DNA from: Lachnospiraceae bacterium
GTDB taxonomy: Bacteria > Bacillota > Clostridia > Lachnospirales > Lachnospiraceae
Direction of reading: 5' to 3'
NCBI GenBank assembly: GCA_003488965.1
Contig: DNJW01000270.1
Span: 1 to 8,572, forward strand
Length of the DNA stretch: 8,572 bases
Translations under genes and position numbers: made by a program
Notes under the pieces: model-generated
The model's input: the letters and a program-made list of their open reading frames with translations, nothing else
Database searches by the model: none
What the model was told of the DNA's origin: nothing
Shown here: positions 1 to 7,246 of the stretch, piece after piece
Position numbering within the stretch: position 1 is the first letter of the stretch
How the letters are laid out: each line of letters opens with the position of its first letter

Positions 1-963
1 TGTCATTTCCGTGTAAAGAGTCTCTCTTGATTCGGAACGCAGTATAACAGAAATATATGATTTGCCGGATGAACTGCGGGATAACAGAATCAGGCAGTTT
101 TTTGCCGCATTGGTAGTACCCGTTTTCCCTCCGATTACAGTAACTGACCCCGGCATATCGACTTGTCCCTGCAGATAAAGGTTGGTGGAATTTACCGACA
201 GTTCCTTGTCGTTTCCGTCTTTATCTTTATAAACCGTTGTATAAGAAGACATCCGGATAATATCGTTAATCAAGTCATATTTTAGTGCTTCATTAAAAAT
301 CAGATACATATCATAAGCGGTAATATAATGCTCTTCCGCCGTAAGACCGTGAGGATTCACAAAATTACAGTTGGTAGCCCCTAAAGCCTTGGCTTCCTGG
401 TTCATTAAATCGCAGAAAGCCTCCACGGAACCGGCTGTTCCTTCGGCAATCAATATTGCCGCATCATTTGCAGAATTAAGCAGCAGGGCATGCAAGGCCT
501 GCGTCAGAGTCATCTGGTCTCCTTCCTTTAACCCGCATTTCGTGGCACCTGATTCCGTTATTATGACATTTGCAGATGCTGTCAGCATATCATCCGGTGA
601 TCCGTATTTCAAAGCAACCAATGCCGTCATAATTTTCGTCAGGCTGGCCGGAGCCATCTTTTCATGGACATTTTTGGCATATATTGTTCCTCCGTCATCA
701 ATTGAAAACAGCGCGGCGGAATCTGCCTGGGACATATCCACATCTGTATTTGCAGAAACATCGCCGTCAACCACACACAGTTCCTTTGCAAAAGGTGTTG
801 CAGTATCGTCTCTTTCCTCTACAGTATCCATCCGGTAGCTGCTGACCGGATAGTCCGGAGAATACGCCATATCATATGTTTTGCTTCCGCATCCGGCTAA
901 AACGCTTCCGATAAAGAATGTGCTTATGCCAAGGAGAAGTTTTTTTCTATTTGTACATTTCAC
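1..963 (-). CDS. D-alanyl-D-alanine carboxypeptidase (peptidase S11 family), putative lipoprotein, 3' end outside window
   Basis: A penicillin-binding serine carboxypeptidase that removes the terminal D-Ala from peptidoglycan stem peptides outside the membrane. The window holds 321 residues without a stop, and the gene runs off the left edge. All three active-site motifs of the family are visible: S-L-T-K (Ser107, Lys110, in [10 protein letters not shown]), S-A-N (164-166, in LLNSANDAA) and K-T-G (280-282, in [11 protein letters not shown]). The N-terminus has two lysines and an arginine, a hydrophobic stretch and a lipobox L-A-G-C (22-25), so I infer lipidation at Cys25 rather than the usual cleaved signal peptide. 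The start is GTG at 963. An in-frame TAG sits at 970-972 and no other start codon lies before the lipobox. An AGAGGAG ribosome site lies 12 bases upstream, inside mgsA. The gene overlaps mgsA by 17 bases, so translational coupling is likely. The family is certain; the exact DacA-type subgroup is not. Confidence 0.92.
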   Translation of the reverse strand, partial: MKCTNRKKLLLGISTFFIGSVLAGCGSKTYDMAYSPDYPVSSYRMDTVEERDDTATPFAKELCVVDGDVSANTDVDMSQADSAALFSIDDGGTIYAKNVHEKMAPASLTKIMTALVALKYGSPDDMLTASANVIITESGATKCGLKEGDQMTLTQALHALLLNSANDAAILIAEGTAGSVEAFCDLMNQEAKALGATNCNFVNPHGLTAEEHYITAYDMYLIFNEALKYDLINDIIRMSSYTTVYKDKDGNDKELSVNSTNLYLQGQVDMPGSVTVIGGKTGTTNAAKNCLILLSRSSSGKSYISVILRSESRETLYTEMT

Positions 964-1342
964 GCCACTCTAAGTCTCCTCTGTCCAAAGATTTAATTAA
1001 CAGTTCCGCGGATGCAAGATTAGTAGCCAAAGGAATATTATGCACATCGCAAAGCCTCATCACTTTATTGACATCCGGCTCGTGTGATTTTGGCGCCAGA
1101 GGATCCCTGAGAAAGATCACAAGGTCGATCCCGTTTTGTTCAATCTGTGCTCCTATCTGCTGTTCCCCTCCAAGATGTCCCGCCAGATATTTGTGTACAT
1201 TTAAATTGGTTACTTCCTCTATTAGCCGTCCTGTCGTTCCAGTTGCATATAAATCATTTTTGCTCAAAATCCCCTTATATGCGATACAGAAATTTTGCAT
1301 CAGCATTTTTTTCGCATCATGCGCAATCAGTGCAATGTTCAT
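947..1342 (-). CDS. mgsA: Methylglyoxal synthase
   Basis: A 131-residue cytoplasmic enzyme of the MGS-like fold, expected to convert dihydroxyacetone phosphate to methylglyoxal and phosphate, a bypass of lower glycolysis. Family motifs are clear: [10 protein letters not shown] at the N-terminus (His8, Asp9), LYATGTTG (31-38, phosphate-binding threonines), LGGEQQIGA (57-65), FLRDPL (77-82), HEPDV (87-91) and [11 protein letters not shown] (98-108). Compared with the E. coli enzyme, His8, Asp80, His87 and Asp90 match His19, Asp91, His98 and Asp101. Position 60, however, is Glu where E. coli has the catalytic Asp71, and the preceding S-G-P is A-G-H. The protein is shorter than the 152-residue E. 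coli form, lacking its extended ends. The ATG has a GAGAGGG ribosome site about 10 bases upstream and lies 24 bases after rodA. The end overlaps the carboxypeptidase gene. The annotation is firm by homology; full activity is less certain because of Glu60. Confidence 0.9.
   Translation of the reverse strand: MNIALIAHDAKKMLMQNFCIAYKGILSKNDLYATGTTGRLIEEVTNLNVHKYLAGHLGGEQQIGAQIEQNGIDLVIFLRDPLAPKSHEPDVNKVMRLCDVHNIPLATNLASAELLIKSLDRGDLEWREMYK
976..982 (-). promoter_or_regulatory. Carboxypeptidase ribosome binding site inside mgsA
   Basis: AGAGGAG on the minus strand lies within the last codons of mgsA, 12 bases before GTG 963. The spacing is long but no better candidate exists, and an in-frame stop at 970-972 excludes an earlier start. 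Confidence 0.5.
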
Positions 1343-1366
1343 AGTCTGTATACCCTCTCTTATCCA

Positions 1367-2476
1367 TTAATTTTTTTTGCATTGTAATCCAACATTCAGT
1401 ACAAAACCTATTCCGATATATAAACTGACCAAAGATGTCAGTCCATAACTGACAAACGGCAGCGTCACCCCTGTATTAGGAAGAAGTCCTGTATTTACCC
1501 CAATATTCAAAAATCCCTGAAAACCGATTAATCCAGCCATTCCAGCCGCAATAATACTGCCCGCTAAATCCTTTGATTTCCTTGCGACCCTAAAACATTC
1601 CAATGTAATAAAAACAACCAGCACAATGACGGTACAAGTACCTATAAACCCAAATTCCTCCCCAATCACTGCAAAGATAAAATCCGTCTGAGGCTCTGAA
1701 ATGAATTTGCCGTTTTTCACGGAACTGATTACATTTGTATTGTATCCTTTTCCGTATAACTGTCCGGAACCGATTGCCATCATGGAATTCAGCTGCTGAT
1801 AAGCCTCGGTGGTGGAATATCTTTCGGGATAAAGCCATGCAAAAATACGTGTCTGCTGATAAGGTTCTATTAATTTCTGATCCGGCTGGATAACAATGCT
1901 GAATATAATCACTGCCGCCGGAATCACCACTGCAAGAACCCCCGTTACCAGTTTCCAGCTAATGCCTCCCACAAACATAACAACACAGAACATTACCATG
2001 ATAACAATTGTGGTCGAAAGATTGGGCTGTTTGTAAACCAAAATAACGGACGGTAAAATAAACAGGCAGCATAAAACAATATTTTTAAATGAATTTATTT
2101 TATCCCTATGTTTCATTATAAACTGTGCATAGAATAGAATCAACAAAATTTTCGCAGTTTCTGACGGCTGAAACTGAATTCCGAATAAAATAATCCATCT
2201 TTGCGCACCATTGACTTTCACACCCAAGGATGTCCTTACCAGCAATAAAAGAAGTATATTTCCGATATAAAAAAGCCAATATAGCTTTAGCAGTACAGAA
2301 TAATCGAAAAGAGAAATAACTAGCATAAGAAACAGACCGAAAATAAACCCTGCTATCTGTGTTTTCTGCAAAGATTCATCGGCGCTTCCCACGGCAAAAA
2401 TTCCTATAATAGTAAGAGATACCACTAACAGAATCAATTTAAAATCATAATCCCGTATTCTGTACTGTTTTAACAT
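1367..2476 (-). CDS. rodA: Rod-shape SEDS peptidoglycan glycosyltransferase RodA
   Basis: A 369-residue integral membrane protein of the FtsW/RodA/SpoVE family with about ten hydrophobic segments. It polymerises lipid II into glycan strands during side-wall growth, working with a class B PBP. Visible landmarks are NGAQRWI (89-95), QPSE (103-106), KQPNLST (149-155), the large extracellular loop carrying SEPQTDFIFAVIGEEFGFIG (260-279) and PFVSYGLTS (340-348). Asp265 in TDFIFA corresponds to the catalytic Asp of characterised RodA proteins. Two signatures differ from the common form: S-E-P-Q precedes TDF where P-E-x-x is usual, and YGLTS replaces YGG(S/T)S. The ATG has an AGAAGGTGG ribosome site 6 bases upstream, 23 bases after minE. 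RodA is preferred over FtsW because mreC, mreD and mrdA lie in the same operon; sequence alone does not fully exclude another SEDS paralogue. Confidence 0.93.
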   Translation of the reverse strand: MLKQYRIRDYDFKLILLVVSLTIIGIFAVGSADESLQKTQIAGFIFGLFLMLVISLFDYSVLLKLYWLFYIGNILLLLLVRTSLGVKVNGAQRWIILFGIQFQPSETAKILLILFYAQFIMKHRDKINSFKNIVLCCLFILPSVILVYKQPNLSTTIVIMVMFCVVMFVGGISWKLVTGVLAVVIPAAVIIFSIVIQPDQKLIEPYQQTRIFAWLYPERYSTTEAYQQLNSMMAIGSGQLYGKGYNTNVISSVKNGKFISEPQTDFIFAVIGEEFGFIGTCTVIVLVVFITLECFRVARKSKDLAGSIIAAGMAGLIGFQGFLNIGVNTGLLPNTGVTLPFVSYGLTSLVSLYIGIGFVLNVGLQCKKN

Positions 2477-2499
2477 AAACTGCCACCTTCTTAAAAATA

Positions 2500-2763
2500 T
2501 TACTTATTTAAATCAATAATCGGAATGCTGGCATAGAGGGAAGGCGTTTTCCCCCTGCCTTTCAATCCCGTCTTTGTTATCTGTATTTCCATGCTTTGTG
2601 CATCGATTTTCATATATTTTGAAATCACTTTCGCAATATCTGTTTTTATCATTTCCATCATTTCCGGAGAACAATTTACCCTATCGGATATAAGCAGGAT
2701 TTTCAGCCTGTCTTTCGCAATGTCCCTAGAACTTTTTTTTCTGAATATTTTTGTGAATTCCAT
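2500..2763 (-). CDS. minE: Cell division topological specificity factor MinE
   Basis: An 87-residue protein that binds membrane-bound MinD, stimulates its ATPase and so drives the dynamic Min pattern that keeps the division inhibitor away from midcell. The N-terminal MinD-contact region IAKDRLKILLISDR (15-28) is well conserved. It is followed by an acidic helix ending in DIAKVISKYMKID and the beta strands EIQITK and LYASIPIIDL that form the dimer domain. The extreme N-terminus (MEFTKIFRKK) is amphipathic and basic, matching the membrane-targeting segment of MinE. Length is typical for the family. The start is secured by an AAGGAGG ribosome site 7 bases upstream that overlaps the minD stop codon; only 12 bases separate the genes. 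Presence of MinE indicates a MinDE-type patterning system rather than one relying solely on DivIVA/MinJ. Confidence 0.93.
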   Translation of the reverse strand: MEFTKIFRKKSSRDIAKDRLKILLISDRVNCSPEMMEMIKTDIAKVISKYMKIDAQSMEIQITKTGLKGRGKTPSLYASIPIIDLNK

Positions 2764-2775
2764 GGCGAAACCTCC

Positions 2776-3567
2776 TTAACTTTTATGGAATATTCCGGTT
2801 ACCCTTGTCCAAAAGGATATGGTTTTTTCAAAATCAATAAACGGTATCTCCCTTCCAAGCACACGTTCGCAGATATTTTGATAAGCGCGTCCGGCCATAG
2901 TGCTGTTTCCTACAAGAGGTTCCCCCTGATTGGTTGCAATGACTACATTTTCATCATCCGGCACAATACCGATTAAAGGGATGGACAATATGTCTACGAC
3001 ATCTGCCGCCGTCATCATTTCCCCCCGCTTTACCATATCGTAACGGAGTCTGTTGATAATCAGGTCAATCTGTTTAAATTCTTTTGCTTCCAGAAGTCCT
3101 ATGATTCGGTCTGCATCACGGATTGCCGATACCTCAGGCGTTGTGACTACCAATGCTCTGTCGGCTCCGGCAATAGCATTCTGAAAGCCCTGTTCAATCC
3201 CGGCAGGACAGTCAAGGATAATATAGTCAAACTGTTCCTTAAGCTGCTGAATCATCTTTACCATCTGCTGCGGTGTAACCGCCGATTTATCTTTTGTCTG
3301 GGCGGAAGGCATCAGGTAAAGGCTCTGATGGCGTTTATCTTTAATCAGTGCCTGCTTTACCCTGCATTTTCCTTCGATAACATCTACCAGATTATAAACA
3401 ATGCGGTTTTCCAGTCCCATTACAACATCCAGATTCCTTAAGCCAATATCCGTATCTATGAGAACTACTTTTTTCCCCATTGCGGCCAAACCTGTGCCTA
3501 CATTTGCAGAAGTGGTGGTCTTTCCTACTCCGCCTTTTCCTGATGTGACGACAATTACTTCACTCAT
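2776..3567 (-). CDS. minD: Septum site-determining ATPase MinD
   Basis: A 263-residue ParA/MRP-family ATPase that binds the membrane when ATP-loaded, recruits MinC and is released by MinE. The deviant Walker A motif SGKGGVGKTTT puts the signature lysine at 11 and the P-loop lysine at 16. LIDTDIGLRNLD carries Asp38 and Asp40, and DCPAGIEQG carries the Walker B Asp119. The C-terminal segment (FEKTISFWTRVTGIFHKS) is an amphipathic, basic membrane-targeting helix. I chose the ATG at 3567 rather than the in-frame ATG at 3582. The GGAGG ribosome site at 3576-3580 lies 8 bases before 3567 and overlaps the upstream ATG, which has no ribosome site of its own. The shorter form also gives Lys11, Lys16 and Asp40 the same numbers as in E. 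coli MinD. The gene lies between minC (53-base gap) and minE (12-base gap). Confidence 0.95.
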   Translation of the reverse strand: MSEVIVVTSGKGGVGKTTTSANVGTGLAAMGKKVVLIDTDIGLRNLDVVMGLENRIVYNLVDVIEGKCRVKQALIKDKRHQSLYLMPSAQTKDKSAVTPQQMVKMIQQLKEQFDYIILDCPAGIEQGFQNAIAGADRALVVTTPEVSAIRDADRIIGLLEAKEFKQIDLIINRLRYDMVKRGEMMTAADVVDILSIPLIGIVPDDENVVIATNQGEPLVGNSTMAGRAYQNICERVLGREIPFIDFEKTISFWTRVTGIFHKS

Positions 3568-3575
3568 ACTTTGTT

Positions 3576-3580
3576 CCTCC
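3576..3580 (-). promoter_or_regulatory. minD ribosome binding site (decides the start)
   Basis: GGAGG on the minus strand is 8 bases before ATG 3567 and overlaps the alternative ATG at 3582. It therefore supports the shorter MinD protein, whose residue numbering matches characterised MinD proteins. Confidence 0.8.
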
Positions 3581-3620
3581 ATTGCTGACTATATGAATTC
3601 AGTTTCGTCCTCTAAGCGTT

Positions 3621-4298
3621 TTATATAGGCAAGTCGCTTAGCAATTCTTTGGTAATAGGTTCCATCACAACCTTGTTATCTTTTATGTATGCAATTTTCG
3701 GCTGTACTTTCGGTCTTATCGACCATTTCATCTGTTTGTTGTTTTTGTATTTGAAATCACCGATTTGTAATCTTTCCGGTGCCATTTCAAGCGCTGCCAC
3801 AAAATGTCTTTCACTGCCGTTGCCTCCGGCATATGCTTTTCCAAAAAGCCCTCCTACTATCACAATATCTTTGGTGGAAATAATGGTACTGCCCGGATAT
3901 ACATCTCCCAGTACTACAATGCTGGATTCTGTTTCCAGCGTCTGCCCGTTTTTTAACGTTCCCCGGTAAAAATGTCCGTCATTCTCTTCTTTCCCGTTTT
4001 TATATTCAAGCTGCTGTATTGCCTTTAGGTAGTTCTGGTTCTTTTCTTCATCCTTTCCTACCAGGCATACAATATGTAAGTCGGAATTGGCACATATGGC
4101 ATTTAAAATAATCCTTTCTTCTTCATCAGAAAGGCTTCTCCCCTCCAAAGAAATGGCCATCTTCGCATCTTTAAAAAAATTACGGGATTCCCTGAACTTA
4201 AAAACCACTTCCTCCAAAAGTTCGGAAAATGGGATTTCCTCATTTAGATATACGGAAATCCCGTTCTGAAAACTTTTGATGATGACTGCATTTCTCAT
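3621..4298 (-). CDS. minC: Septum site-determining protein MinC (FtsZ polymerisation inhibitor)
   Basis: A 225-residue cytoplasmic protein that blocks FtsZ ring assembly when recruited to the membrane by MinD. The N-terminal domain (about 1-85; IKSFQNGISVYLNEEIPF near the start) fits the MinC-N fold that acts on FtsZ. A polar linker (about 85-110) leads to the C-terminal beta-helix domain, with the repeats GTLKNGQTLE (113-122), VVLGDVYPGSTI (128-139), DIVIVGGLFGKAYAGGNGSE (144-163) and FVAALEMAPERLQIG (166-180). The conserved R-S-G-Q motif of many MinC C-domains, implicated in MinD contact, reads K-N-G-Q (116-119) here. A tail of about 45 residues follows the beta helix. A GGAAGGAG ribosome site lies upstream, though a nearer AGGA is better spaced for the ATG. 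The gene sits 62 bases after mrdA and directly before minD, its partner. Confidence 0.92.
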   Translation of the reverse strand: MRNAVIIKSFQNGISVYLNEEIPFSELLEEVVFKFRESRNFFKDAKMAISLEGRSLSDEEERIILNAICANSDLHIVCLVGKDEEKNQNYLKAIQQLEYKNGKEENDGHFYRGTLKNGQTLETESSIVVLGDVYPGSTIISTKDIVIVGGLFGKAYAGGNGSERHFVAALEMAPERLQIGDFKYKNNKQMKWSIRPKVQPKIAYIKDNKVVMEPITKELLSDLPI

Positions 4299-4360
4299 AT
4301 CAGCATCCTGCTCCTTCCTAACTTTCTGCCGCTGCTAAAAACTTTTATAGTAATGTTTTG

Positions 4361-7246
4361 CTAATCCGCATTAAGACTGCCGCCGGTAAGTTCTTTGGCT
4401 GTTCCTGCTATTTCCTCTTCATCTGCTAACCCATAATAATATTCTACCACATCCTTGGCTATCTGGGCTGCATAATCGGAAGTATAACCGTTGGCAACTC
4501 TTACTGCCATAGCTATTTCAGGATTTTCATAAGGCGCATAGCATACAAACAACGCATGGTTCGGACGGCTGCGGCTTTCTTGGGCAGTTCCTGTTTTACC
4601 CGCCACATGGATGCTTAAGTCGCTGAAATATCCCTTTCCTTCCACCACCCTGCGCATTCCGGTATGAATTAAATCCCAGAAATTGCTGTCCATATCAATG
4701 GTATTGCGCACTTCGGCTTTGTAATCGGAAATCAGCTTATCATTATGGTCGGTCAGCTTGTCCAATAATGTTAAATTATAACATGTTCCGCTGTTAGCGA
4801 CTGTTGTAATGTATCGCGCAAGCCCGACTGTGGTAAAGTTATTAGTACCCTGGCCGATGGCGGAACGCACCGGGTCAATATCTGAAATCTGCGGAGCGGA
4901 TTCCTCAATTTCCACACCGGAAGTCTCTGTAAGCCCGTACATATCCGCATATTTTTCCAATTTCTGCAGACCTAAATCTGTGTTGTATCTTTCCCCTACT
5001 GTTCCCAGACGGTATCCCACTTCATAAAAGAAGTTATTGCAGGAATGCTGAATTCCACCGGTTACATTAAGGGAGCCATGTCCTGAACGGTTCCAGCAAT
5101 GGGGCGGCTGTTGTTCAATCTTGTCAAAGGTACCTGTACAAGTAATCAATGTGGAAGGGTCGATTACGCCCTCTAACAGCCCGGCTGTTGCCGAAACCAT
5201 TTTAAAAGTGGAGCCGGGTGCCGTTCTCTGATAAGTAGCATAATTTATCATAGGCGTTGATAAATCATTAAGCAAAGATGAAAAATACTCGGCATCTACG
5301 CCGTTTGCCATGCGGTTATTGTCATATCCAGGATAAGAAACCAGCGCCAGCACCTCTCCTGTGTTTACATCTGTCAGGACAAGAGACGCGGAGTGGGGAT
5401 CCAGCGCCAGCTGGGCCGGCGTAATATCCAGATTCCTTATTCTGTCCCGCATAAACTCATAAGGGGAAATCAGACCGCTGGTAAAACGGGATTCCTCCTC
5501 CTCTTCTATGGTTATAATATCCTGTTCCAACAGTACGCTGCATACCTGTCTTCCTGATATTTCATTGTTTTTTATCATATATTTATATATCTTTTTGTTG
5601 AATCCTGTATTATTATCAATATTTTCAAATATATATTCCAGCAGCTGGGAATATATTTCCTCCGAATCAGAATACTGGCTGTTTAAATCCAGTTTTGTAA
5701 CATCAATCCAGTTTTTTGAAATAACATAGTTCAAATATTCATAAAGACTGATAACCTCATCATTGGTCCAGGCAATATAAGTGGCATCGGAAGTATCCAC
5801 TTCCTCTTCCATAATCACAGCATTTGAATACAGCATGGAAGAAATATAACTTTCATATACCTGATAATCCACCGGAAGTTCATTATAAGGCGTTTTTTTG
5901 CCAAGCAGTTCCTCCCTTAGATTTGCCAGTACATCTGCCTTTCGTATCAAAAAGCTTTCATATATTTCCTTTTCGTTTTCTCCCGCTGTCCGCTCCGAAA
6001 AATGGGAAGTGTCTATAACATTATTATCAAACAGCGCAAAATAGACATCATCAATCGGTATCAGAATATCGCTGCTCCCTGAACTTTCCGCCGGTGTATA
6101 TTCTTTGATATTGCGGATTTTGGTAAGCAGGATACTTGCCACTTTGGCTTCCAGTATATTATAGACCGTTTTTTGCAGGTCTTTATCTATCGTCAGATAG
6201 ATATGGTTGCCTGCAACGGGCTCTACCCGGTTGCTTGTTTCAATAACCTTCCCCACATTGTCAACAACCACGTCTTCAGAACCCTTTGTCCCCTGCAGTT
6301 CCGATTCCATGGAATATTCTATCCCGGATTTCCCTACCGTATCATTTAAATCATACTTAGGATTCTGTTCTTTTAATACGGTCAGTTCTTCTTGGGAAAT
6401 CTTTCCGGTATATCCGATAATCTGGGAAAAATAAACACTGTCCACATAACGGCGCACCGTATCTTCCGCTACCGACACCCCATCCAGATTATCGCTGTTT
6501 TCCATTACGACAGCTACTGTTTCTTCGCTGATATTATACGCTACCGTTGTAGCGATATATTTCTGGAAGCTGTTGGCGTTCATAGCATAACGGATTGCCA
6601 GAATTTTCAATATTTCCTCTTTGGTATAGCCCATACCGGGAACAAATGATTTACGGTCTTCCGGGTCCGTGTAATTCCCGATACCGAACCGGTCGCTGGC
6701 ACATAAATCGTTAACTACTTCTTCTGCTGTTTTTGTAGCATATTTATAATCCATATCATCAATTGAAGCAAAACCGTAAACATCCGCAAGAAAACGGTTC
6801 AGCTGACGGTCTTCCACCGCAAAGGTATAATTACCGTCGCTGTCAAGAACAACATTGAAATCATTTACACTGCTGTCACCGTTTTTCTCAATCATCTGAA
6901 TCAGCCGGTATATGGTATCGTTCAGATTGGCATTTTTATTCCGCCCGGATTCGTAAACATCTTCAATCGTTACATTATAAGCCAATTCATTATAAGCCAG
7001 AATATTGCCGTTCCGGTCATAAATATTCCCTCTGGTGCTGGCCAGCGATCTCACCTTTGTTGTCTTCAGCTGGAAATCATTCAGATACTTCTCGCCGTTT
7101 ACAATCTGTAAGTCAAAAACACGGTAAATCATAACCGCACCAAGGGCAAAAGCAATCACAGCAAGAACAATCAGGCGTATGTTTACCATATTCAGAAAAT
7201 TTTCTTTAAATTGTTTAAACAAATTTCTTTGCACTCCTTTGTTCAC
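4361..7246 (-). CDS. mrdA: Class B penicillin-binding protein 2 (elongation transpeptidase) with large insertion
   Basis: A 961-residue bitopic membrane protein that cross-links peptidoglycan during cell elongation with RodA. Order of parts: short cytoplasmic tail, one membrane helix (about 22-43), the class B signature RGNIYDRNGNILAYN (72-86), an N-terminal pedestal domain (to about 350, including VGKSGIEYSMESELQG), LTIDKDLQKT (351-360), then the transpeptidase domain from about 617. Active-site motifs are S-T-F-K (679-682, in APGSTFK), S-C-N (735-737) and K-T-G-T (884-887), all intact. It is much longer than E. coli PBP2 (633 residues). The excess is mainly an acidic stretch of about 240 residues (roughly 370-612) between the LTIDKDLQK strand and SLVLTDVNTGEVLALVSYPGYD, which normally follow closely. 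The start is uncertain. The coordinates use GTG at 7246, but the only strong ribosome site (AAAGGAG, 7234-7240) favours TTG at 7222. Either way the 5' end overlaps mreD. Confidence 0.94.
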   Translation of the reverse strand: MNKGVQRNLFKQFKENFLNMVNIRLIVLAVIAFALGAVMIYRVFDLQIVNGEKYLNDFQLKTTKVRSLASTRGNIYDRNGNILAYNELAYNVTIEDVYESGRNKNANLNDTIYRLIQMIEKNGDSSVNDFNVVLDSDGNYTFAVEDRQLNRFLADVYGFASIDDMDYKYATKTAEEVVNDLCASDRFGIGNYTDPEDRKSFVPGMGYTKEEILKILAIRYAMNANSFQKYIATTVAYNISEETVAVVMENSDNLDGVSVAEDTVRRYVDSVYFSQIIGYTGKISQEELTVLKEQNPKYDLNDTVGKSGIEYSMESELQGTKGSEDVVVDNVGKVIETSNRVEPVAGNHIYLTIDKDLQKTVYNILEAKVASILLTKIRNIKEYTPAESSGSSDILIPIDDVYFALFDNNVIDTSHFSERTAGENEKEIYESFLIRKADVLANLREELLGKKTPYNELPVDYQVYESYISSMLYSNAVIMEEEVDTSDATYIAWTNDEVISLYEYLNYVISKNWIDVTKLDLNSQYSDSEEIYSQLLEYIFENIDNNTGFNKKIYKYMIKNNEISGRQVCSVLLEQDIITIEEEEESRFTSGLISPYEFMRDRIRNLDITPAQLALDPHSASLVLTDVNTGEVLALVSYPGYDNNRMANGVDAEYFSSLLNDLSTPMINYATYQRTAPGSTFKMVSATAGLLEGVIDPSTLITCTGTFDKIEQQPPHCWNRSGHGSLNVTGGIQHSCNNFFYEVGYRLGTVGERYNTDLGLQKLEKYADMYGLTETSGVEIEESAPQISDIDPVRSAIGQGTNNFTTVGLARYITTVANSGTCYNLTLLDKLTDHNDKLISDYKAEVRNTIDMDSNFWDLIHTGMRRVVEGKGYFSDLSIHVAGKTGTAQESRSRPNHALFVCYAPYENPEIAMAVRVANGYTSDYAAQIAKDVVEYYYGLADEEEIAGTAKELTGGSLNAD

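Noticed and set aside
371..838. Open frame of 155 codons on the plus strand
   Set aside because: It lies antisense to the carboxypeptidase gene, whose minus-strand frame carries all three active-site motifs and a lipobox. The plus frame has no recognisable family features.
918..1370. Open frame of 150 codons on the plus strand
   Set aside because: It is the antisense shadow of mgsA and has no recognisable protein features. The minus frame is a clear methylglyoxal synthase.
1367..1380. Run of eight A just before the rodA stop codon, and similar A runs near the starts of minE and the carboxypeptidase gene, considered as programmed frameshift sites
   Set aside because: No downstream structure or alternative frame yields a meaningful product. 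Such runs encode Lys and are common in this composition.
1436..1454. Inverted repeat TGTCAGT / ACTGACA in rodA
   Set aside because: It is a short, seven-base arm pair within a conserved coding motif. Several such pairs are expected by chance.
3612..3641. Inverted repeat CTAAGCG / CGCTTAG with a 16-base loop across the minC stop codon
   Set aside because: Seven-base arms with a loop this long are expected by chance in a window of this size. There is no U-tract to make it a terminator.
4299..4360. Possible internal promoter in the 62-base gap between mrdA and minC (TATAAA-like box)
   Set aside because: There is no convincing -35 element at proper spacing. The AT-rich composition alone could produce the box.
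5631..5656. Inverted repeat ATATATTCC / GGAATATAT with an 8-base loop inside the mrdA insertion
   Set aside because: It is AT-rich and coding. Arms of nine bases with a flexible loop are close to chance expectation here.
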